Source of the DNA: Megalobrama amblycephala
Taxonomy: Eukaryota; Chordata; Actinopteri; Cypriniformes; Xenocyprididae
NCBI RefSeq assembly: GCF_018812025.1
Contig: NC_063061.1
Coordinates: 36,448,366 to 36,512,365 of the forward strand
Direction of reading: 5' to 3'
DNA: 64,000 nt
The notes below the pieces were generated by a model, which ran no database searches, had not been told where the DNA came from, and saw nothing but the letters and a program-made list of their open reading frames with translations. Below, piece by piece: positions 9,590 to 21,207 of this stretch; position 1 is the stretch's first letter; each line of letters opens with the position of its first letter. Made by a program: the position numbers and the translations under genes.

Positions 9590-10985
9590 CAGGGTTGTGC
9601 AAAAATTCAGAATTGAATAATCGACTGTAAAACCAAAGAGTGAAATTAATTAAATGAAATGAGTTCCTTTCACTCAAATTGTACTTAATAGAAAAAAGTT
9701 GCGTGAACTCAATTTGACTTTATAAGCTTATTGAGTTTTACAGTGCTCCTGTTCTGTCATCATTGCTTTGTACCAGTGTTGTTTTTTGCTTAGTCTTATG
9801 TAACTTTAGTACTTTGAGTTTGATGAACTTAAACCATTTAAGGCAGTCGGTTTCCTCAAACCATTTAAGTAGCTTTATAGTAGTTAAGACAAACTGAATG
9901 AGAGGAATAAACAAAATCTTTAAATTGAGTTTGCTCTAATGATTGACTAAACCAACACTAATATATAAGTGAATTTAACTTAATGTATATGAGTTTATAG
10001 TACTTCAAATCTCTTTTTACAAACAGCTGGGAGGGACTACAATGAGCAAAAGGGGGTGTGGCCATGTTGGGCTGCTTTAGAGAAGAGGAAGAGTTGTTGT
10101 TGTGTGTTGTTACCACTGCTTCACAAACGAGGGTCAACTCAACGCTGGATTTGCACAAAAGATTAACATGACGGCACATGCTAGTGGATGAGTTGAATCA
10201 ACTCCACAGCAACTACATCAATTTATCTAATAACCATTCAGAAACTTCCAGATGCATTTTAAAAGTTGTAACTCTTTCCATCAGTGTCGACTCCGGTTTG
10301 AACAATGTAAGGCTGAACACCGTTACTGACAATCCTCATTTTGTCTGCGTGAGATTCTCCAGCTTTGTTGTTGTTGAGCTGTTAAAGCTCCGCCCTCTTC
10401 TGGAAAGGGGGCCGGGAGCAGCAGCTCATTTGCATTTAAAGGGACACACACGAAAACTGTGTGTTTTTGCTCAAACCCAAATAGGGGCAAATTTGACAAG
10501 CTATAATAAATGATCTGTGGAGTATTTTGAGCTGAAACTTCACAGACACATTCTGAGGGGACCAGAAACATGTAATCTTGTAAAAGGGGATAATACTGTA
10601 GGTCTCCTTTAAATGGTTTAAGGCAATCAGTTTCCTCAAATGGTTTGAGTTACTGTAAATTATTGGGTTTAACAGTGTATGGATTTCAGTTGAATTGGTC
10701 ACACCCTACAGGAAGCTAAACTGCATTACATTAACAGTAATTCAAGACATGTTCAATCTGCTAAATGAAGTGCATTTGCTCCATTTACATTTATTGTCTG
10801 TCAATCCATAAGGCAAATAAACCTTTTTAACCTCTTTTAAACATTTTTTAAAAACATTCCAAATTTGTCTTTGATTTCAAATTTGAATTGCAATTCATTC
10901 TGTTTGCTACATCAATTCAAATTCAAGAACTGAATTGGAATTTAAAAGTAATTTTTAGTTCAGTCCTGAATGGCGCACAACCCTG
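9590..10985. mobile_element. Nested DNA-element cluster (outer TIR element)
   Basis: The outer ends are inverted copies containing cagggttgtgc (left) and gcacaaccctg (right), each flanked by a matching 'attcagaattg/cagtcctgaat'-like extension. Inside is a second element starting at about 9624 (actgtaaaacc) whose right end is near 10680 (acagtgta), and inside that a third (9990-10609). No transposase is present. This three-level nesting sits about 290 bp upstream of the 9118-9300 exon. Confidence 0.6.
9990..10609 (-). repeat. Dispersed fish repeat (family B), minus orientation
   Basis: This is the inverted counterpart of 19590-20040. The two share a long stretch including 'gtcgactccggtttgaacaa', 'cagctcatttgcatttaaa' and 'gaaacttcacagacacattc'. 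Both copies generate the same short open frames, which are therefore repeat shadows and not genes. The low-coordinate boundary is approximate. Confidence 0.8.
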
Positions 10986-11096
10986 ATATTGCCAACTAAT
11001 TTTTGTTTAAATGTGATACAGTATGTAACAAAATTTTAAAACAATCAATTTGTTATTGTGTTGAATCAACACCTGCCATTTAATTCTCATAAATAC

Positions 11097-11340
11097 TAGG
11101 GCTGGGACAATAAATAGATTAGTCTCGATTTGTGGATCGATTCTGAGATTTTACAAATGCATTGTGATTCTCTTTTGAATCGATGTCGAGCTTAGTTTTT
11201 AACAGCAGATGACGTCTAGGCTATTTTTTAACCGCACACTCAAATGCTCAAGAAGACGAGCGCTCGTGCATTCGGCTGAGTCTGAGAATGTACTTGCACC
11301 TTTATTGTCCTTTATTGTGGGATTTATTGCCCCAACCCTA
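11097..11340. mobile_element. Short TIR element (MITE)
   Basis: The left end reads tagggctgggacaataaat and the right end is its inverted copy (atttattgccccaaccct). About 244 bp, non-coding. The surrounding 10986-12346 has nothing else that I recognise. Confidence 0.75.
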
Positions 11341-12346
11341 ATAAATACAGTGATTTATTTCAGATAAAAATATCTTCACATTTGCCAGTCCAATGCAACA
11401 AGTCAAGAAAGAGATGAACTTGTGGTTGATATTGCTTGTGCATACTGCCGAATCCAGTGCGTCATCAGTTTATCTGACTGGAGCACGTTTGTAATAGTAA
11501 GGTCTTAAGTGAGATGCTGTTAGATTGTGAAGCTGCGGTTTAATGCAGATTGTCAGTATGCATGTGTTTGTGCATGTGTGTTTGTGCGCGTGTGCGCTCA
11601 TGGAGTTGCAGATGGCGCTCTGTTGGATTAAGGCGCATTACATCATCATTAATCTCTGCTTGTAAGGCAGCAACTAGTATAGTCTATGTATATTACTCTA
11701 GATATGTAATATTCAGGACTTACTGTGTCCAGGCAGCCCCTTTTTTTAATCAGATCTCCCACCTCATATATATGTTTCATAAAACAATCTAGAGTAATAA
11801 TTGAGTCATTTGCATTGCACTGTGAAAAGTAGAAGAAGCATTTGTTTTAAATGTGTTTTAAATGTTATGGCACATATGCACATGAAGGCAAGGTGGCTGA
11901 GCTGTAAAGTTCACCTAATCAGTATGTTTTAGCAAAATTATTATTTGTACTCTCAGGTTATATAACCAGGTTTCTAGATCTGAATCTCTACAGTCTATTG
12001 CCGATTTATTGCCGATTTATAATTTCTAGCTTTTTTCCCCTTTAAGCCAGGTTACTACTGTATTGCTATAACTATGGGAGCCTTTGAGGGTCACTCTGTC
12101 CCACCTGTTTTCAAATCTGGCAATTCTGTTATAGCTGTAGTGAAATCTTCAGCTGAAGTGTCAGTCACTGTTGGCATTAAAGATGAACAACAGCAAATTA
12201 ATAAGCACTTAAAAACAACACCTGCAGGCCTTTAACTGAAACTACAGCAACAGGAGAACCACAGACAGACTCTGAGTTTATGCTGCGTTCCATTCAAAGT
12301 CAAATGTGGATTATTCCTTCTTGATATCTCTGTCTTCCGATCACAT

Positions 12347-12813
12347 ACACTACTGTTCAAAAGTTTGGGGTGGGTAAGATTTTTTATGTTTTTGAAGTCT
12401 CTTCTGCTCACTAAGGTTGCATTTATTTGATCAAAAATACAGTAAAAACAGTAAGAGTGTGAAATATTTTTACAATTTAAATGAACTGTTTTCTGTTTGA
12501 ATACATTTAAAAATTTTATTTATTTAAGTGATCAAAGTTGAATTTTCAGCATCATTACTCCAGTCTTCAGTGTCACATGATCCTTCAGAAATCATTCTGA
12601 TATGCAATTTGCTTATTATCAATGTTGAAAACTGCTTCATATTTTTCAGGATGAATACAACGTTTAAAAGTGCAGATATTTATTTAAAATTTATTTAAAC
12701 ATTTTGAAACATTATAAATGTCATTTTTGATTAATTTTATCCATCCTTGCTGAATTAAAGTATTAATTTCTTTCGAAAAAATAATACTGACCCCAAACCT
12801 TTGAACAATATAG
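12347..12813. mobile_element. Family A repeat with both termini
   Basis: The ends are inverted: ctactgttcaaaagtttggg on the left and cccaaacctttgaacaata on the right. The interior has the family core around 12560. This copy shows that family A is a TIR element. Confidence 0.75.
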
Positions 12814-13419
12814 CATACAAAACAAACACTGACCGATTTATTTCCAAGATGTCATGTTGGAACTTTAACTCCTTAATGCATTTCATTCACTTAAATTAAC
12901 ATTTATTTGAATTATGCTAATTTTCCTAAATGAAAGAGAATGTTTATCCTGTGGTGTTTGTGTGTATTGGTTTGTTCTTCCTCTTGTGGCTATTTGCTCA
13001 ACTGACCAACCAGCACCCAGAGGATCAGACTCGCCGCTCTGACCTCGTAATCCCTGTCTGAACACACTTACACTGACCGTATAATCCCTGTCTGTGTGTG
13101 TGCAGGACATTCATCCCACACACATTAATATGAACACACACACACACACTGGCCTACATGTCATCTCCCCTCTTCTTGCACATATGAGCGTGTGTGTTTG
13201 TGTTAGTGTGGTGTGTGCATGTTGTGTGCTTGTGTGTGTGTGTTGTTCCCCCTGTGTGGGAGACCTGTAGACCTTTAGACTACAGGGGAGAGAAAACACG
13301 GACATGATCTATGAGTTTGATTTCTCTAGACCATATGCTACACACACACACACACAACCCCAAAAAGAGCCATGTGTAGTTTGCCTTACACACAAACACT
13401 CCCGTGACTTCACAGTCAA

Positions 13420-13579
13420 TTTAAAGGGATAGTTCACCCAAAAATGAAAATTATCCCACGATTTACTCACCCTCAAACCATCCTAGGTGTATATGAGTAT
13501 CTTTTAGATGAACACAATCAGAATTATATTTAAAAAATATCCTGGCTTTTTCAAGCTTTGGGTGAACTATCCCTTTAAA
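13420..13579. mobile_element. 160-bp MITE with perfect-looking inverted ends
   Basis: The left end 'tttaaagggatagttcaccc' is matched by 'gggtgaactatccctttaaa' on the right. This is a very common type of short element in cyprinid genomes. Half-copies of the same family appear near 46220 and 33040 (gtgagtaaatgatgacagaa). Confidence 0.85.
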
Positions 13580-14217
13580 AACGTCAGGACTGCATTCTAA
13601 ATTCTAATGTGACTCCAGTGACATCATTTCCTGTTGATTCCCACAGTTAATTTTCCTGAATGGCCGCTCAGATGCACCAGCACCGTGTCACTGGAAGGCA
13701 GTTTAAAGCTTTACGACGTTACACAATTGCTCTTAAATTCCTGACATCACAGAGTCCCGGGCTCCACTTCCACTAAGTGCTTTCCCACAGGAACACAGGC
13801 AGTTTTAAAATTAGACTGTGGCGACAGGATCTACTCAGCATTCATTTAAACATGCTCCGCCACAACGCATAAAGTAAAGCGAGTTTGAGAAAAGTTTCTG
13901 ACCACATGTGTTTTGTAAACTGTCCTTCAGTTAGAAGTGCATAGAGATACTTTCACACACATACAAACCTTTATCTGCCTCCACCTTCATGCAGCTACAC
14001 CCAGGGTCCACAATTAACACTCGTTACGCGACTTTAGTGAGCAACTGACCAGTTAATCACTATTTTTAAGATTGGCATGGGATGAGTTGCTTCGGCTGAT
14101 AAAGGGATAGTTCGTTAACCTCTTTTTTTGTGAAATAACAGTGGTTGTCTAGTCTAAAAGATAACTGCTGAAATGTTAAATTCATGGAGGAAATCAATTA
14201 TAGAGGAATCCCTTAGA

Positions 14218-14965
14218 AACATTTCCCATGGTAACCATAGTTTCTGTGAAAATATCATATTTAATATAGTTATTGCTACTACTGTAAAACCACTATAAAT
14301 GAACACATTTTCTTTTTGTTTTCTGTAATTTTCTGTAAATGTCCTTTTTTTTACCTCTTAATGCATGACAAAAATCTTGTTCGTGCTTATTTTTTTTACT
14401 GTAAAGAATATATTATATATATATATATATATATAATAAAATTATCATTAAGCTTTTAAATATTAAACTATTATAATATAGTTAATATGTATAATTAAGC
14501 TTTAAAAATTAATAGAATATAAATAATAGATAATTATTATAATATAATATGATTTTCTTCTGTTTTTATAGAATTATTTATATATTTTATGGTATTTTTT
14601 TAATATTTTGAATTAGCTTTTATTTTTATATTTTCAGTTTTCATTCTGATTTTAGTTTTAGTAATTTTGTTGTGCTTTTGTCATTTTTATTAGTTTTATT
14701 TATTTCTGTTTAGCTTTATTTTTTTTTTTTTTTAACTGAAATAAAAAAAGTGTAAGCAGAAGTTTTTCAACTAATTTTTTATTTGATTTCATTTTTATTT
14801 CAGTTAACAATTTATTTTTTGATTGATGATTTACTAATAGATTTAGTTAACTACAACAACACCAACTTACCACAGCTTTATTGTTGTAACAATAATTCCA
14901 GTAACTATGGTGATTTGGTGGGAACTATGGTTACCATGGTGAATTTCTGCAGGGGTGTGTCTGGG
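14218..14965. repeat. AT-rich stretch bounded by inverted 'ccatggtaaccatagtt' motifs
   Basis: The motif ccatggtaaccatagtt near 14226 reappears inverted near 14925-14938 (aactatggttaccatgg). The interior is AT-rich with a (TA)n tract near 14412. This suggests a decayed TIR element. The stretches 13580-14217 and 14966-15034 hold nothing I recognise. Confidence 0.4.
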
Positions 14966-15033
14966 AGCGAACCACCAGCTGTACTGTTGTTTTCTGGGAA
15001 ATCCCTTTTTAGATGTTGGCTGAGATTCTGTAG

Positions 15034-15035
15034 TT

Positions 15036-15086
<51 letters not shown>

Positions 15087-15100
15087 TGTGTGTGTGTTTA
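15034..15100 (+). repeat. (TG)n microsatellite
   Basis: An uninterrupted TG run of about 60 bp with one GG interruption. Confidence 0.95.
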
Positions 15101-15393
15101 GTTCATGTTATGATGTAGGCGTGTCCTCTGAGTGAATCTTTAGTTTCTCATATTCTCTTTGAACCCTCAAGGAATCGCGTCATCTTTCCTGCTTCCCTAT
15201 GTTCCTTCCTCTGCATCTCCCTTTATCTTTCTTTCTCCTGCTCTCTGATGTTAGGCTGAATTGCGGCTAGATTCGGTGGTTTGACGATGATGAAAGCCAC
15301 GGGATGGGCGGCCCATGAAAAATGAAGAAGACATAACGAGGGATGGAGCACAGAGACAATGAAGAAAGAGAGAGAGAGGGATGACTGACATAT

Positions 15394-15395
<2 letters not shown>

Positions 15396-15440
<45 letters not shown>
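15396..15440 (-). repeat. (CT)n tract on the ntng2 strand, just downstream of the micro-exon
   Basis: On the plus strand this is an uninterrupted AG run; in the gene's own orientation it is a pyrimidine tract starting 44 bp after the micro-exon donor. A second CT tract forms the acceptor of the same exon (15521-15542). Pyrimidine tracts on both sides of a very short exon are the typical setting for PTB-family splicing control. Confidence 0.8.
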
Positions 15441-15444
<4 letters not shown>

Positions 15445-15484
15445 AAAGACCCGTCCCCTCATTTCTTGAGGGTTCTGTACTTAC

Positions 15485-15520
15485 TGGAACCAGAAGAAGA
15501 GCCAGCCAGAGCCTGAGAAC
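15485..15520 (-). CDS. ntng2: netrin-G2 micro-exon (36 nt) after LE1
   Basis: Seen: a pyrimidine tract ending ctctttcag, then 36 nt, then the donor gtaagtac. The exon begins with GT, which together with the final T of the LE1 exon makes TGT (Cys), the eighth cysteine of that domain. It continues SQALAGSSSGS and ends with the first base A of a codon (class 1-1). Known: netrin-G genes have a very short linker exon following the first LE module. The Gly/Ser/Ala sequence fits a flexible hinge. Because the LE1 domain needs this exon's first two bases to complete its last cysteine, it is probably constitutive, although its CT-rich flanks would also suit regulated splicing. Confidence 0.8.
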
Positions 15521-15808
15521 CTGAAAGAGAGAGAGAGAGAGAAAGTGTGTGTCAGTAGCTTTGTTCCAAAATCTAGTGAGTTGCTTTCTACATAGACAGC
15601 TGCCTTCTAAGACAACATCCGAACTGAAATGGAACATCATGAGTGACTGATTTGGAACATTCTGCATCAGAGACACTGTGAGACGTAAATAACTTCCAAG
15701 CTTAGTTTATTATCTAAATGTAAAAGAATAGCAGAATCCACAACACAACTATAACAATAACGGCACAGAGGAACGATATCGCTGGAATCACTTTCAGAAT
15801 GATTTTGT

Positions 15809-18118
15809 CCTGACTTTATAATTCGCAATTCTGACTTTATAATACAATTCTGACTTTATAACTCACAATTCTGACTTTATATCTCACAATTCCGACTTTA
15901 TGTCTCGCAATTCTGACTTTATAATGCAATTCTGACTTTATAATGCAATTCTGGCTTTATAACACACAATTCTGACTTTATGTCTCGCAATTCTGACTTT
16001 ATATCTCGCGATTCTGACTTTATAACGCAAGTCCGACTTTATATCTCGCAATTCTGACTTTATAACACAATTCTGACTTTATAATGCAATTCTGGCTTTA
16101 TATCTCGCAATTCTGACTTTATATCTCGCAATTCCGACTTTATATCTCGCAATTCTGACTTTATAACGCAATTCTGACTTTATAACGCAATTCTGGCTTT
16201 ATATCTCGCAATTCTGACTTTATATCTCACAATTCTGACTTTATAACACGCAATTCTGACTTTATAACACAATTCTGACTTTATAGCGCCATTCTGGCTT
16301 TATATCTCGCAATTCTGACTTTATATCTCGCAATTCTGACTTTATAACTCGCAATTCTGACTTTATAATGCAATTCTGGCTTTATATCACACAATTCTGA
16401 CTTTATAATGCAATTCTGACTTTATATCTCGCAATTCTGACTTTATAACACAATTCTGACTTTATAATGCAATTCTGGCTTTATATCTCGGAATTCTGAC
16501 TTTATATCTCGCAATTCTGACTTTATATCTCGCAATTCCAACTTTATATCTCGCAATTCTGACTTTATAACACAATTCTGACTTTATAATGCAATTCTGG
16601 TTTTATATCTCGCAATTCCGACTTTATATCTCGCAATTCCGACTTTATATCTCGCAATTCTGACTTTATAACACAATTCTGACTTTATAACGCAATTCTG
16701 GCTTTATATCTCGCAATTCTGACTTTATATCTCGCAATTCTGACTTTATAACACGCAACTCTGACTTTATAACACAATTCTGACTTTATAATGCCATTCT
16801 GGCTTTATATCTCGCAATTCTGACTTTATAATTCGCAATTCTGACTTTATAACACAATTCTGACTTTATAATGCAATTCTGGCTTTATAACTCGCAATTC
16901 TGACTTTATAACACAATTCTGACTTTATAATGCAATTCTGGCTTTATATCTCGCAATTCTGACTTTATATCTCGCAATTCCGACTTTATATCTCGCAATT
17001 CTGACTTTATAACGCAATTCTGACTTTATAACGCCATTCTGGCTTTATATCTCGCAATTCTGACTTTATAACTCGCAATTCTGACTTTATAACACAATTC
17101 TGACTTTATAATGCAATTCTGGCTTTATATCTCGCAATTCTGACTTTATAACACAATTCTGACTTTATAATGCAATTCTGGCTTTATATCACACAATTCT
17201 GACTTTATAACACAATTCTGACTTTATAATGCAATTCTGGCTTTATATCTCGCAATTCTGACTTTATATCTCGCAATTCTGACTTTATAACACGCAATTC
17301 TGACTTTATAACACAATTCTGACTTTATAATGCCATTCTGGCTTTATATCTCGCAATTCTGACTTTATAACTCGCAATTCTGACTTTATAACACAATTCT
17401 GACTTTATAATGCAATTCTGGCTTTATATCTCGCAATTCTGACTTTATAACACAATTCTGACTTTATAATGCAATTCTGGCTTTATATCTCGCAATTCTG
17501 ACTTTATAACGCAATTCTGACTTTATATCTCACAATTCTGACTTTATAACGCAATTCTGGCTTTATATCACACAATTCTGACTTTATAATGCAATTCCGA
17601 CTTTATATCTCGCAATTCTGACTTTATAACGCAATTCTGGCTTTATAACGCAATTCTGGCTTTATATCACACAATTCTGACTTTATATCTCGCAATTCTG
17701 ACTTTATAACACGCAATTCTGGCTTTATATCTCGCAATTCTGACTTTATAACACGCAATTCTGACTTTATAACACAATTCTGACTTTATAATGCCATTCT
17801 TACTTTATATCTCGCAAATTCCGACTTTATATCTCGCAATTCTGACTTTATATCTCGCAATTCTGACTTTATAACTTCCACTTCTGACTTTATAACGCAA
17901 TTCTGACTTTATATCTCGCAATTGTGACTTTATATCTCGCAATTCTGACTTTATATCTTGCAATTCTGACTTTATATCTCGCAATTATAACTTTAAGTCG
18001 CAATTCTGACTTTATAACTCGTAATTGCGAGTTTATATCTTGCAATTGCGAGAAAAAAGTCAGAATTGTGAGATACAAAGTCACAGTTACCTTTTTTATA
18101 TTTTATTTCATGGCGTAA
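15809..18118 (+). repeat. Minisatellite array of 19-21-bp units inside a MITE (copy 1)
   Basis: About 2.2 kb of head-to-tail units such as 'ctttatatctcgcaattctga' shortened by two bases in variants (cttta-taacacaattctga, cttta-taatgcaattctgg). Units of 21, 19 and 19 bp alternate in many places, giving a 59-bp higher-order period. The right end (about 18050-18118) carries the flank seen in the other three copies: an 'agtcacagttacctttttt' tract and atttcatggcg. Open frames here are repeat artefacts. Confidence 0.9.
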
Positions 18119-19260
18119 AGTACCCATGTAGTTACCATATATTACCCAGTACTTTCTTAGGTAAGTACATTGTAAGTACACGTAAGTGCACATACTGTAA
18201 AAAAAAGTGCAACCAAAAAATGTGGACAAATGCTGCATAATTAAGACTTTAATACTATCTAGGCAGGCAGCTCACTAGGATTTGGAACAGAGCTAGTGTT
18301 TCTTGTTCAGACGGTGATTAGTGCAGATTTGGGACGCTTTCTCCACAGAGGAACCTGTGCGTGTGTGTTTGTCATGGAGCGCATTTGGGAACATTTTGTA
18401 GGCTGGGAAGGCAGTATGGCGGTGTGCGTCTGCGCTCTTCTCTTCTCTGTTCTCTGGGAATTGGGCCGCCACACCAGCAGTCTTGATCTTACTGTGAGCT
18501 GACAGGTCTGTGAAGTCTAAAAGGCTCTGCAGCGCTAGGGTGTGTAAGGGAAGTGAGTTGAGATCTGCAGTCTGCTGAATTCATCTGTGTCTGTGTGTGT
18601 GTGTGTGTGTGTGTGCGATGCCCTAGATTATTATTTTATCATGCGTGCTGCTGGTAAAATGGAAGGATGTTGTGTTTCAAAGGATCTCCCTTTGGATACT
18701 GTACAGAGGGAGGAAAAATAAAATTTGTGTTAATTTTCGCTTTATCTCTTATCGCTGTGTCCTTTTTTTCCTTTTTTCTTTTTCTTGCTTTTGTTTTATC
18801 TCTCATTTCAGTCCCTACTGATCGTTTTGTCCACATTTTCTGGGATAAATCAGATCCAGGCCGGTGGATAACCGTCCGTCTGGTTTCTCTGTGTGTGTCG
18901 GAGTGTAAAGATCTCTGAAGCTCAGAGGAATTCTGGTCGAGGAATTCTGAACCCAGAAAATAATGAGCAAATTTCAGTTTGATGGGCTTAGATATGCGAG
19001 ACCTGTGGTGTAGGATGATTTTGGAGATAATTAATTCCCTTTTATAGTAGAATAGAATATTATAAAATGGACTGATCTGGCTCAAATCTGATTATTGTGA
19101 GTGCCTGATATTGATTTTCAAGAAATTTTTATTCACAACAGAAACTAGCAACCAGGAACAATCTTTAACGAGTGTTTTGTCTTTAATTGTAAGTTTGTCT
19201 CTGTGGTTAGGAACAGTATCTATATTTTGTTGCATTTGGCAGGGTGTGTATTTTACTCAC

Positions 19261-19433
19261 ACGTGTTGGGGGATCCGTTCGGCGTTGGTAAATAAGATCC
19301 TGATTTCCAGGTCTTGGCTTTGTATCCTTTTTTGCAGCGCTGGCAGTCCTGTCCGGTCGTGTTGTGTTCACATTGACACTGTAAGTTGCCGTCCACAAAT
19401 ACACACTGAGATGCGTGGAGATTACACTTACAC
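19261..19433 (-). CDS. ntng2: netrin-G2 exon: first laminin-type EGF (LE1) domain
   Basis: Seen: acceptor ttctgtcattcag, then 173 nt, then donor gtgagt. The first base G completes AGG (Arg) with the AG that ends the LamNT exon, and the last base T begins the next Cys codon. The 57 whole codons begin [10 protein letters not shown] and carry seven cysteines in LE spacing, with the conserved CEHNTTG motif (NTT is an N-glycosylation sequon) and [13 protein letters not shown] at the end. The eighth Cys is made with the micro-exon. Known: LE1 follows the laminin N-terminal domain in all netrin-Gs and with it forms the rigid head that binds the NGL receptors. No frame damage. The neighbouring exon phases match exactly, so this and 50054-50697 are one gene across a 30.6 kb intron. 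Confidence 0.93.
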
Positions 19434-19589
19434 CTGAATGACAGAAAGATGGATAGACATTATTAGACATTTATTGCATTTTTTTCGTGCTTTTTACATG
19501 CCATTGCTTTAGCTGTACTGCATTACAGAACTGCCAATACAGCAAATCTGATGAATTTCATGTGCATTTGAATGTGAATTTAAATTTTA

Positions 19590-20040
19590 AAGTGCACCTA
19601 TTATGCCCCTTTACAAGATGTAATATAAGTCTCTGGTGTCTCCAGAATGTGTCTGTGAAGTTTCAGCTCAAAATACCTCACAGATCATTTATTATAGCTT
19701 GTCAAATTTGCCCCTATTTGGGTGTGAGCAAAAACACACTGTTTTTGTGTGTGTCCCTTTAAATGCAAATGAGCTGCTGCTCCCCGCCCCCTTTCCAGAA
19801 GAGGGCGGAGCTTTAACAGCTCAACAACAACAAAGCTGGAGAATCTCACGCAGACAAAATGAGGATTGTCAGTAACGGTGTTCAGCCTTACATTGTTCAA
19901 ACCGGAGTCGACACTGATGGAGAGACTCAGGAAGAAGTTACAACTTTTAGAATGAAACTGGACGTTTCTGAATGGTTAGTGGATAAATTTATTTTCATCG
20001 ACTTGAATCCAGCATTGAATTGACCCTCGTTTGTGGGTAA
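19590..20040 (+). repeat. Dispersed fish repeat (family B), plus orientation
   Basis: Long, closely similar inverted partner of 9990-10609. It starts near 'cctattatgcccctttacaa' and runs past 'accggagtcgacactgatgg'. Together the two copies form an inverted pair about 9 kb apart flanking the LE1 exon and the micro-exon. Confidence 0.8.
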
Positions 20041-20565
20041 ACAATATATGATATTTTAGTTTTATTTAACAATAATGACACTGGTTAATGTTAATGTGAA
20101 AATTGATTTAAATTCTAATGTCAAAATTTTGAATTTGAATGTGAACATACAATAAATGTAAATTTTTATATCTGAAATTTTATATCTAAATTTGCATCTG
20201 AATTTGATTCTGAATAGCTTATTTTTCCACACCATTTTTTCTTTCAAGGAAAAAGGCTGGATAGAAGTTTTTGAGACAGTTTGACATTGTGGTTTTTAAT
20301 GATTTAATGTGCCAAATAAATGAATGAATATGGTATGAAGGCCAGTAAAGCATTTCAAACCTCCTCTATAAGTTGCACTCAAGCAGGGCCGAGTGCTTTC
20401 AGAGATATAAATTACAGGTGTGAGTGTGTGTTGGCAGGTGGAAATGCATCAAGAGGAATGAACACAGGTGTGCTGCTGTAGATTGGGCCCAGTAAAGCAG
20501 AAATGAGCGTTTGTGTAAGACCAAATGGCCCTGATCCTAAATGAGACTTTTCCACCTGAGCAGCA

Positions 20566-20566
<1 letters not shown>

Positions 20567-20598
<32 letters not shown>
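20567..20598 (+). repeat. (TG)n microsatellite
   Basis: Pure TG run of about 30 bp. Confidence 0.95.
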
Positions 20599-21207
20599 GA
20601 GCTTCAATCCAGTTTGTTCCGCTGGAGTGAACAAGGATCCATCAGCATCAAATATTCACAACATCATCCTGTACCTTGAGCCAACCCTCATCTATCTCTC
20701 TCACACTCTTTTTTTCTTGCTTTTTCTTTTCCATTGCCTGTGAACATTTTTTTCCCCCTCTTTCTCCTTCCCTCCATCTCCTTTAACCTCGTTCTCTGAC
20801 ACCATTGCTCTTCCAAGATGCGGTTTAGTGTGTACTGAAGTGGTCTGACTGAACCTGTCTGGCGGTCTGTAGTGTGAAGTGTTACTTGATTTATCAGACC
20901 TTTCTGTGTGCGTCAATGTGTACTTTAAAAAAAATAAAAGCTCCAATTAGTGTTTAGCCAAAAAAAAGGGGTTTATAGTCTAATGCCATACATTTGAACC
21001 TTCCAAAAGCTTTACAAAGGACTTTTTTAGGATGTTTTAAAGAACCCAGAAACCAAAACAATGATAAATGAATGCACATATGTGATATGTAAATGTAGGC
21101 GGGTCATATGTTAATGTGATTGTGATGTCATAAATAATTCAGCAAGTTATTAATGAGCAAGAACAATCCTATTGTCCATGTTATGACCTCTTTAAGCATC
21201 TAGAGAG

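Noticed and set aside
10178..10702. Open frames shared by 10178-10702 and 19636-19900
   Set aside because: Both sites are copies of the same dispersed repeat, and the frames are on both strands without a start context or splice sites.
14934..15026. A further class 1-1 exon on the minus strand (acceptor ctacag, donor catg|gtaacc)
   Set aside because: Phase fits, but the acceptor tract is a CA repeat, the donor is weak, and the donor region is the repeated ccatggtaaccatag motif of a decayed element.
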